This document shows positions 1-6,956 of a stretch of 64,000 bases of DNA, one piece after another. The notes under the pieces were generated by a model. The model searched no databases and was not told the origin of the DNA. It saw only the letters and a program-made list of their open reading frames with translations. The stretch is from contig CM034536.1 in assembly GCA_020002185.1 (NCBI GenBank), positions 12,298,717 through 12,362,716 of the forward strand, written 5' to 3'. Every line of letters starts with the position of its first letter. The stretch's first letter is position 1. This DNA is from Paraescarpia echinospica. Taxonomy: Eukaryota; Annelida; Polychaeta; Sabellida; Siboglinidae. A program made the translations under genes and the position numbers.

Positions 1-460
1 CATCACGAGCAAACCACGGTGTGCGCGCTACGCATACCAGCTCGGTTACTACTGTATCAAAGCTATTATATATACGTATGGGATCTACTTTGTATATGTC
101 TTCGTGAACGTTCGCATAGTGACGACTCAGTGATTCGGCCGCCTGGCGAGTGCAAGCAGCGGTTATAGTGGCCATAAATAGACCGTCATCTATCATTTCG
201 TCTGCACGCTTCTGAATGCCATTCACCTTCTCTACAGCTTCCTGTAATTCACTACGTCTCCTATCCTCGTCATGGTCGATATCAGTGGCCCAATCAGTAT
301 CAATATCACCATCATTAGCAATCTCCTCATCATCATCATCACTAGACCACGCACACGACCCCACATAGATGACACTTGCCTTATCCTCATTATCGTCGCT
401 GTCCTCCAACAGGCGACGTTTCACCCCTCGTACGCTAGGGGTTGTCCAAGGAGGAGGAGT
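1..460 (-). CDS. Partial acidic protein ORF running off the left edge
   Basis: On the minus strand a frame is open for about 153 codons, from 460 to the window edge. It starts just after an in-frame TAG (463-461), and the sequence there, ...gtgtgttgtag, also reads as a 3' splice site, so this may be an internal exon rather than an ORF with its own start. The N-terminal half has a basic patch (VKRRLL) followed by acidic runs (DSDDNED, SSDDDDEE). The second half is ordinary mixed sequence ending near WFARD. I do not recognise the family. It lies directly downstream of, and on the same strand as, the RPA-like gene, and shares with its neighbours the acidic Ser/Asp-rich style seen in many viral and mobile-element replication or transcription proteins. 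That affinity is an inference from context only. Confidence 0.55.
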
Positions 461-518
461 CTACAACACACGACAGAACAAGTGTCAAATACATCGCTGG
501 CAGGTGGCGCCACATCAT

Positions 519-1136
519 TCATTCGTCACTGTCAGGTGCTGCCTCTTCCGACTGGAATATTATTTCCAGTACGTCATTGTCAGGTGCCGTCACCTCCGAC
601 TGGAATATTTCCAGTAAGTCACTGTCAGATACCGCCTTGTCCGACTGGATTATTTCCAGTGCAATCAAGGTGTAGTTACGATAGCCCTCCTTTGTCTCCT
701 TTCTAATTGTCACCCTAGCCCGTTTGCCACGTAGGACATTCAGTGCCTCGTAGCGTTCTTGGCCGGGTTTAAGCGTCATATAGTCGCTTGCTGTCATTCC
801 CCCCACGGCCCCCTGAACTATACGATCAAATCCTGTGGCCCACGCTTCATTCCCCTTGTGATCGGCAAAAAGCATACCCGTAGCATACTTGTAAACGGGA
901 TTACCCGACTGACGGCCGTGTACAGCACATGTACTGACGCAATGGCGGTTCCCCTTCGTCATTTCAAGACGAAGGACTTTCCGATTACATATACGGCACG
1001 CCGGGTAGCATACATATTTATCTGTCATAGCACATGTTACTAGTGTCAGTGGACGAACAAATGCGTACGTTCCGTCACTTACTTGTTCGAGTTCTGAGAG
1101 CAGCATTTCCTCAGATTGTATATTGGGCGTCGCCAT
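519..1136 (-). CDS. RPA70 C-terminal-like zinc-ribbon/OB-fold ssDNA-binding protein
   Basis: This is a 205-residue protein if translation starts at the ATG at 1136, which has a strong Kozak context (AAGATGG) about 105 nt downstream of a TATA box. The frame is open 44 codons further upstream, but that would start before the TATA box. The core matches the C-terminal DNA-binding domain of replication protein A (Rep_fac-A_C family): YPACRICNRKV, a zinc-ribbon cysteine pattern C-x2-C-x15-C-x3-C, then the OB-fold strands (Y-x-Y...FADHKG...FDRIVQG). The expected role is binding single-stranded DNA during replication or repair. The C-terminal 45 residues are three acidic repeats of the type FQSDxAxxDSDxLE. 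It is far shorter than cellular RPA70 (about 600 residues), so it is a stand-alone domain of the kind carried by Helitrons and some DNA viruses. The neighbours are a NADAR gene and two acidic-protein genes. Confidence 0.8.
   Translation of the reverse strand: MATPNIQSEEMLLSELEQVSDGTYAFVRPLTLVTCAMTDKYVCYPACRICNRKVLRLEMTKGNRHCVSTCAVHGRQSGNPVYKYATGMLFADHKGNEAWATGFDRIVQGAVGGMTASDYMTLKPGQERYEALNVLRGKRARVTIRKETKEGYRNYTLIALEIIQSDKAVSDSDLLEIFQSEVTAPDNDVLEIIFQSEEAAPDSDE
531..660. repeat. Three in-frame 44-47 bp repeats in the tail of the RPA-like ORF
   Basis: Three copies of a unit containing ccgactgga-tat-ttccagt lie one after another and encode the acidic C-terminal repeats of the RPA-like protein. 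Unit lengths of about 47 and 44 bp differ by one codon, so the reading frame is kept. Confidence 0.7.
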
Positions 1137-1238
1137 CTTGGTGAGTAGCGAAGTCGAGAGCGGCAGAGCAGTGAAGTAGTCGAGAGCGGCAGCAGCGAGA
1201 CGGAGAGAGAATGTTTGTCCTGTTGGATTTACCCTGGG

Positions 1239-1246
1239 CTTATATA
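1239..1246 (-). promoter_or_regulatory. TATA box of the RPA-like gene
   Basis: On the minus strand this reads TATATAAG, a consensus TATA box, about 105 nt upstream of the chosen ATG (1136). The leader between them contains two copies of a CTGCCGCTCTCGACT motif. Confidence 0.6.
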
Positions 1247-1261
1247 CATAATCATCCCCTC

Positions 1262-1316
1262 CAGGCATCGATCACGTGTACCGTAAACAATGACATCACG
1301 CGCCCCTGGGTGTTCG
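1262..1316. promoter_or_regulatory. Composite upstream element, copy 1 (E-box + TGACATCA + CCCTGGGTG)
   Basis: It contains CAGGCATCGATCACGTG (palindromic E-box CACGTG), then TGACATCA (CRE/AP-1-like) and CCCTGGGTGTTCG, with the same order and spacing as in the copies at 2059-2112 and 2144-2220. It lies immediately upstream of the TATA box of the minus-strand RPA-like gene, so it is a candidate enhancer or promoter module. Confidence 0.6.
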
Positions 1317-1407
1317 CGTCTTATCAGGCGCGTGACTTTATCTCTCTCTCTCTCTCGTACTCTGTCACCGTGTGGATGACTGTCTGTTTTTTTGTGTAAT
1401 GGTCGCC

Positions 1408-1881
1408 TTAGCACTGCCTAACGAAGTCTCTCACCTGCATAAGAATCACACCGAGTATATTCTTACCTGCTTTGTTACGCTTTGAACTCTTACCCCAATA
1501 CCCTTCCGCACTGGGTACATTCTCAATAAGTCGTGCGTCACCTGTATCCAGCAAGCGTTGCCGTAGTTTAGAGGCGCGAAACTTCACGGCTACTATAGCG
1601 CGCATCACGGCTCGACGTTGTGATAACCATGTAGCAGTTCGATCCGGTGTCCACCGAATGTTTTTACTCCAGTATTTCGCCTGTATTCCACTGCGGGCAG
1701 TCTGAATCTTTCTCGCTGTGTTCTCATCGTGAAAATGTCTGGCTTTTTTAAACTGATAGGCTGCTTCTGCACAAGAAAAGTCTTCGCCCCATATGTGTAT
1801 ATTACATGGATGGAAATTAGATAGGAAGTGTCCAGCACCCCTGAATTGTATATCCAAGCTCTTGACCGCCATATGTTTCAT
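1408..1881 (-). CDS. NADAR (YbiA/DUF1768) family protein
   Basis: This is a complete 157-residue ORF. NADAR hallmarks are in order: FLSNFHPC (19-26), the AEAAYQFKKA helix (38-47), WT-x6-W (82-89 region), MRAIVAVKF (93-101), LLDTG (110-114), IE near 119-120, YWG (128-130), GKNILG (139-144), and LM-x2-R (148-151). The length is typical of a single-domain NADAR protein. Known NADAR proteins process ADP-ribose-linked or riboflavin-pathway N-glycosides, and several bacterial and viral members remove ADP-ribose from guanine in nucleic acid. Which activity applies here cannot be read from sequence. A second Met four codons in (MAVKS) is an alternative start. Upstream lies the tandem composite element at 2059-2220, shared with the spliced gene on the other strand. 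Confidence 0.9.
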   Translation of the reverse strand: MKHMAVKSLDIQFRGAGHFLSNFHPCNIHIWGEDFSCAEAAYQFKKARHFHDENTARKIQTARSGIQAKYWSKNIRWTPDRTATWLSQRRAVMRAIVAVKFRASKLRQRLLDTGDARLIENVPSAEGYWGKSSKRNKAGKNILGVILMQVRDFVRQC

Positions 1882-2058
1882 CGCTGACCACTCACAGAGT
1901 TCTTTTCTCCCGTCTGTATTGTTAGCGTTCTGATATGACGCATTGTCCTAGTCGCACTTCGCACATCATGCGCTCGTGCGCTTATCGCAGGGTCCTATGA
2001 CTGATATCGGTTTACTACAGTGAAATTTTCCATAACGTCACATCGCTGGCTACATACC

Positions 2059-2220
2059 CAGGCATCGGTCACGTGGTATCCCTAGATGATGTCATACGTC
2101 CCTGGGTCTTCAGCTTTTCATACACCGGTATTTTTCCACACTAGCATCGGACACGTGACAACCCTAGATGATGTCATACGTCCCTGGGTCTTCAGCTTTG
2201 CATACACTGGTATTTTTCCA
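2059..2220. promoter_or_regulatory. Composite upstream element, copies 2 and 3, in an 82-bp tandem repeat
   Basis: Two direct copies of an 82-bp unit start at 2062 and 2144. Each has GCATCGG-(T/A)-CACGTG (in copy 3 GCATCGGACACGTG), then GATGATGTCATACG and CCCTGGGTCTTCAGC. The block lies between the divergent NADAR (minus) and four-exon (plus) genes and matches the module at 1262-1316 ahead of the RPA-like gene. It is a likely bidirectional regulatory region. Confidence 0.65.
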
Positions 2221-2275
2221 TTGCTACAGTGTGTCTTACAAGTTGCCTTCCTATCTGCATGCATATGCTCTATCC

Positions 2276-2283
2276 TATATATA
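2276..2283 (+). promoter_or_regulatory. TATA box of the four-exon gene
   Basis: TATATATA lies 44 nt before the ATG at 2327 and about 55 nt after the last copy of the composite element. Its position is normal for a core promoter with a short leader. Confidence 0.55.
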
Positions 2284-2326
2284 CTAGCTCGTTTGTTACA
2301 TTCTTCACATCATCTCATTCGTAACT

Positions 2327-2432
2327 ATGTCGTTCTCGTCGATACCTTGGATCCAACTGTGCGCTGACTGGCGTAATCTCGTAATGTAAGTACTTTTATT
2401 ATTATTATTATTAATATCATTCTTTGTTTCAT

Positions 2433-2468
<36 letters not shown>

Positions 2469-3142
2469 ACATACTATAATCATCACAGTGTTCTTCACGT
2501 AAACTATCTGTGACGTCTCACCTCTATTATTCCTTATGCTTACGATCGTTATGTGTCACGGTTATCTATATTATCTTTCAGATCTCGTCGTATCACCGAT
2601 GCTGATGGCGGTATCACCGATGCTACTCTTGGGTTATTATGGCGTGAACTCGAACTGTAAGTACTTTTATTCTTTGTTTCATTCGATATATATCCTATAC
2701 ATATCATACTATAATCATCACAGTGTTCTTCACGTAAACTACCTGTGACGTCTCACCTCTATTATTCCTTATGCTCACGTTCTTTATGTGTCACGGTTAT
2801 CTATATTATCTTTCAGGCATGGCTGTATCGCCGTTGGTCCTGCTGCTACTGTTGGTCCTGCTGCTACCTGGAGTCTGACAGGAAGTGTCAGTGACTCCAG
2901 CAGTGAGGATGATGAGGAGTGCACGTGAGTGTTCAATGATTACAACAATATTTTACTACCTTATTTATGTTTTCTCTTACCCTGTTGTCGTTTCGACTAG
3001 GTATGCGGTGTTTGATTACCGATTACGTCAGCAGACGTCTCCATTACGTATTGTATCATAGTCCGTTGATCTAGCTTGCCCTTTTATCGTATGTCGATTC
3101 CCTATGCGGTGTCTGGTTACATCACTGGCTTATCCCACCCGG

Positions 3143-3199
<57 letters not shown>

Positions 3200-3386
3200 A
3201 ACATTTCATATATATGTTTTCAGAGAGGAAGAGCACCGCGATAACCACTCCTACTTATTCTGTCACGTGCTACGTGAACTCCTAGAGTCCGTGCCTCCCT
3301 TTGACGCAGACCCTGTTCCTTCCCTGATGGAGATCGAAGACTGGGATGCCGAGATCGAAGACTGGGATGCCGAGATCGATCGTTAA
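2327..3386 (+). CDS. Small four-exon gene for an acidic protein of 134 residues
   Basis: Exons at 2327-2385, 2582-2656, 2817-2924 and 3224-3386 join in one frame (405 nt including TAA). Donors are GTAAGTAC, GTAAGTAC and GTGAGTG. Acceptors are TTATCTTTCAG (twice) and TATGTTTTCAG. The phase is 2 at every junction, and every exon is open across its whole length, which makes the model convincing. The protein has no domain I recognise. Exon 3 is Ala/Pro-rich and ends in a Ser/Asp/Glu cluster (SDSSSEDDEE). Exon 4 ends in a duplicated IEDWDAE motif. A TATA box and the tandem composite element precede it, and AATAAA follows the stop by 22 nt. Function is unknown. An acidic tail with a bulky aromatic (DW) would suit a transactivator or a decoy peptide, but that is inference. 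Confidence 0.75.
2386..2816 (+). repeat. Two near-identical introns flanking exon 2 of the four-exon gene
   Basis: Intron 1 (2386-2581, 196 nt) and intron 2 (2657-2816, 160 nt) share almost all of their sequence from gtaagtacttttatt to gttatctatattatctttcag. They differ mainly in a (TTA)n stretch and in the length of a (TA)n tract. The starts of exons 2 and 3 are also alike (GTATC-CCG-TG), which points to tandem duplication of an intron-exon unit. Confidence 0.75.
3151..3197. repeat. (TA)n microsatellite in intron 3
   Basis: An uninterrupted TA tract lies inside the third intron (2925-3223) of the four-exon gene. Confidence 0.9.
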
Positions 3387-3407
3387 TTTAATTCTGTATC
3401 ATTCGTT

Positions 3408-3413
3408 AATAAA
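3408..3413 (+). terminator. Polyadenylation signal AATAAA
   Basis: AATAAA lies 22 nt after the stop codon of the four-exon gene, in a suitable position to end its transcript. Confidence 0.6.
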
Positions 3414-3729
3414 ATACATGTATACTCGTATATACTCTTGTGTTTCGTTAGTTCTTTCACACACGCACATCCTCTCTCTCCTCTCATACACGTACATTCA
3501 TGCACAACTAATACCTCTCTACACGCCTCGTTATCATTAACAACCTAATCAACTTTCAAACTGTGGTTGTTACTAGTTATTCCCTTAGTACTAATTCTTC
3601 ATACATACATACATACATCACATGTTTTAAAGACCGAGTCGCTAACGGCTGCTTAGCACTAGATGGCACTACGGTCACTTAGGTACACTTCTTTCCGCTA
3701 GGAGGCGCAGGTCACGTGACTGCTCACTT
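3414..3729. other. Spacer with no recognisable gene
   Basis: AT-rich spacer with a CT/CA-rich stretch near 3460-3510 and a short (CATA)n run near 3600. No exon or known repeat was identified between the virus-like cluster and the gypsy remnant. Confidence 0.5.
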
Positions 3730-4472
3730 TGCTCAGGAGGAGGCTCACTTTGCTCAGGGGGGAGGCTTTCGAAACCTCCCTAATATCGCTTAAACTCCTC
3801 AGGATACCGATCCAAAATCGCCTACATACTACTAGGAGCTGTACAACTTCCTTCGGCAATATCGCGCCACACCACACTGTACGACAGGTGTATCGCCCGC
3901 GGAAGCGCTGTATGGAAGGAAACTAAACGTCACACTCCCACAACTCCCACAACAGACTCGCGCTTCTGAGATTCATGAGAAACTGCGACGTCGCGACACA
4001 GACAACAAAGCGAAATCGAAAGTCTACACTGACAAACGACGAAACGCAAAGCGATCTCAACTACAAGTTGGGGAAATGGTTCTCGTCCGACAACCTCGGA
4101 GAAACAAGTTAACAACACCATTCGACCCGCGACCACTCGAAGTCGTACGACGTACAGGAACTCTCGTAACAGCTAAAAGAGGGATGTACACGATCACACG
4201 AAACATCTCGCATTTCAAACGATTGAATGCGACACATTCCCTACCACACGACACGTACCATAACGACGCCGACGATTTCGACAACACGCGCGATAACGCG
4301 CGATAACACGCGCGACAACACGCGCGACGATACGCGCGACGACACGCGCGACAACACACGCGACGACACGCTCGCAAGACCAACGCTGATGCCGTGCCTG
4401 TCGTCGCAAGTCGTTCGACGTTCCAGCAGGTTTCGTAAACCGCCCGTGAGGTTCAAAGATTTCTCTGAATAA
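3730..4472 (+). pseudogene. Ty3/gypsy retrotransposon integrase C-terminal remnant
   Basis: From 3836 a frame reads ELYNFLRQYRATPH, then TTGVSPAEALYGRKLN, the standard end of a gypsy integrase catalytic core. A GPY/F-type C-terminal module follows (VGEMVLVRQ, NKLTTPFDP, VVRRTGTLVTAKRG, NISHFKRL). The frame stops at 4306 inside a short tandem repeat. A second frame continues to 4472 with the typical Pol tail RRSSRFRKPPVRFKDF, so an indel in that repeat broke the ORF. Upstream of 3836 the core is scrambled (stops, frame changes) and the protease, RT and RNase H are absent. This is therefore a decayed 3' end of an element, and the LTR-like repeat at 4905 is its expected 3' LTR. Confidence 0.88.
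4286..4376. repeat. Short tandem repeat in the gypsy Pol tail
   Basis: About seven copies of a 12-bp motif, acGCGCGAyrAc, encode TRDN/TRDD repeats. It carries the frameshift separating the integrase frame from its tail. Confidence 0.75.
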
Positions 4473-4703
4473 GAAAGAGTGATGTGCTGGCAACCTCTCC
4501 TCTAGTTCTATTTCACGATTGTGCACACGTCGATTATATGAATACGCTTTTAACACTTCATCAAAGAGTGATGTGCTAGTAACCCCTCCTCTACATCGAT
4601 CGTATAATTAATGATTGTATTTTTAACATAGTATAAGCGTATTTCGAACTTTAGTATTTGCATTGAGCCCAGTACTGACTTTAATTCCAAATAGGGGAAG
4701 AAT

Positions 4704-4814
4704 GTTGTGTTTACAATATTATTATAATGAGCCACCTGTCACCTGATGGATGACGTAGTGTTGATGACGCGGACACACGGTCCTAAGATTTTAATTTATG
4801 GAAAAGCCGCAGTG
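4704..4814 (+). repeat. Dispersed repeat block, copy A (second copy at 9791-9901)
   Basis: About 110 bp starting GTTGTGTTTACAATATTATT and ending AAAAGCCGCAGTG is nearly identical to 9791-9901. It precedes the 618-bp LTR-like repeat in both places and follows an AATAGGGG purine tract in both. Between this block and the LTR-like repeat the two copies differ completely. Confidence 0.8.
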
Positions 4815-4904
4815 CGCGGGTGCGAGTCAATAAATGAACAGTTATCGTTCTGCATAAATACGACTTTGACTGAGTCTATATCTAAACCATTATATACAAC
4901 AGGG

Positions 4905-5522
4905 TGTTCGTCCGCAACAAACGTGTCGTTGTACAGTGTTTATCAGTAAGAACATGGTTCCTTATGGACACAAAACCACGCCCACTGTGTCAGTACTGTA
5001 GTATATTGATGTAACGGGTACTAGTTGTAAGTGTCTGTACGTGTTTTGTACCGTTTCTGCAATACACACCAGAGGCACTCTGGGATACCGCCAACCTCAT
5101 GTGTAGTTGATTACTATTCGTAATATGTCTCCTTAAACATATAAACTTCACAATACACAACAAGTACAAAACGCGACGCCTGGTTCATCCGTGTTTTTAT
5201 TTAGAAAGTCCTCGATTGTCAGTTATTTTGTTGCTGTTACCGATATCTATTTTGATAGTTTTCTGTAACCAGTCTGCTCAAAATTTGTTCCTTAGCTTTT
5301 CGTCAATTTCTCGAAAGTGAACCTCGTCGATTTTGTCCAGAAATTTCATGATGTATCATGTAGTTAGAGTTATAATACAAACACGAGGCCGCCAATACGC
5401 ACACCATTCCATGGTTCCTTGCCTATCTGCAGCGAGAACACTATGTTTCCACCTAGCGGGAACATCGGAAGGTAGTAAACGAAACAGGGAGACCAGAACC
5501 TGCATGAAAGCGAACTCATCCA
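4905..5522 (+). repeat. LTR-like direct repeat, copy 1 (618 bp)
   Basis: It begins TGTTCGTCCGCAACAAACG and ends GAACTCATCCA (TG...CA ends). It is the same length as 9944-10561 and differs at only about a dozen positions. It follows the gypsy Pol remnant by about 430 bp, which suits a 3' LTR. I could not find a clear target-site duplication. Confidence 0.65.
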
Positions 5523-6674
5523 TTCACTGTGGCGGGTCACTTTTGCTCATCTCCCATGTGTAAAAAGGGTAAATTGCCCAGTTGCGAAAAAATTACAATA
5601 AATTAAATTGAAGTTGCAATCCTATCTATTGTTTATTTTGTAACCAGTATATACGTATTTATAAACAAATAATTAACAATTAATATATTAACATAATGTT
5701 CGGATAATTGCCAGTATTTCCAGCATAAAAGTGTAACACAACATGAATGCCACGTGTCTAGTACATATAAAACCTAGGAGTCTTTCAAATGTGAACCACA
5801 TTTCTCTAAGTGTAATAACAAGCATGTTTGTTTTATATTAAAGTTGGAATAAATAGACAGCTTGCATCTTTCAATTGTTTTATCTCTCTTTTTTATAACT
5901 GGCAAATGAGCCTTTTTATACTTGTAAGCTGAAAAAATTAACACTGGGCAAATGACCGCTGGGCATATGACCGTACCCTTAAGGTCTATTGAACCATTAT
6001 GCAAACATTCTAAGCAAACGTGACAGTTTTTACTTATTTGTCGACCTGACTTCAATAATCATCAGCAGTGTCATTTGTGGAATCACAATGTTTACTCAAA
6101 TGCATCCAAGGCTACGTGATACTGCCACCAGCCAATAACAATTCAACATCGCTTTTCAGGGTATTCACAATTCCTTGACACTACTACGACATTACCGCAA
6201 TAGTTATTGCACTTCCGCAATAGCATTGCAATAATAATAATACAACTATTGCAATAGTAAAACTATGCCCAATAGTCACCCCCTATTGATAATATACTCG
6301 ATGTGTGTGCGTGCGTGCGTGCGTGTGCGTGTGCGTGTGTGTGCGTGCGTGCATGCCTGAGTGTGTGACCAGGGTAAACTGACCTTAAAATCGAAAGTAG
6401 GGGATGTAGGCACCATCTGTTTGCCTGGAGACGTCCACCAGCTGCCTGGACTAGTTGGTATCAGCTGCCAAGACAGAAGTGGCAGCTTCACTGAATTAAA
6501 GCTTGTCACCGTGACGAATGTTGAACAAGATCGAAGGTTTCAGTAGTGGATACATCTATATCTTAATACGCTAACTATGGAGGCAGTATCTCCTGGCAGT
6601 ATCTCCTCCCAAGTGCCGAGGTTCACTCACCTCTCTCTATGGTCACTTGCTTCCTTCGACCATTGGCTTCACAT
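5523..6674. other. Region without a recognised gene
   Basis: AT-rich, unremarkable sequence after LTR-like copy 1. It includes a (TG/CG)n tract at 6301-6357. No PBS could be confidently identified, although TGGCGGGTCAC lies 8 nt after the repeat. No gag or pol homology was seen on the plus strand. Confidence 0.5.
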
Positions 6675-6815
6675 CTACCAAACTGGTGATGCATTAATAC
6701 TAAGTGCAGCGGTCTGATCGTTAGTGTCCTTGATGTTAAAAGAAACATACAATTGAGAATCATCGGCAAAGAGGTGGAAGTCGAGTCTGTGCTCTAAGTA
6801 TCTGCCCAATGGGTC
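6675..6815 (-). pseudogene. L2-clade LINE reverse transcriptase fragment
   Basis: In a minus-strand frame the segment DPLGRYLEHRLDFHLFADDSQ followed by LYVSF matches the region around the catalytic [YF]ADD box of L2-type reverse transcriptases, where PLG...H...FH.YADDTQLY is typical. The FADD lies at 6759-6770. Homology fades on both sides, so this is a short relic. Confidence 0.7.
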
Positions 6816-6956
6816 TCGTCTAGAGTATAAACAAAATCCCTGTTCTTGGGCCAGACCTCTGTTTTTTAGGAACACAATCGCCCCGCTGCTCCTTTGTGCT
6901 CCTCGTGTCGGTCTTAAGAGCGTGATTGACCGCGCTCCCAAAATACCTATCTCATG

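Noticed and set aside
272..706. 144-codon plus-strand ORF at the left edge
   Set aside because: Antisense to the acidic ORF and the repeat-encoding tail of the RPA-like gene, whose frames carry recognisable features.
519..1268. Longer 249-residue version of the RPA-like protein
   Set aside because: The extra 44 codons extend through the TATA box and likely transcription start. The ATG at 1136 has better context and begins just before conserved-looking sequence.
1..3413. Helitron
   Set aside because: A stand-alone RPA domain is compatible, but no Rep/helicase sequence, CTRR end or 3' hairpin was found, and NADAR is not a usual Helitron cargo. Not excluded, only unsupported.
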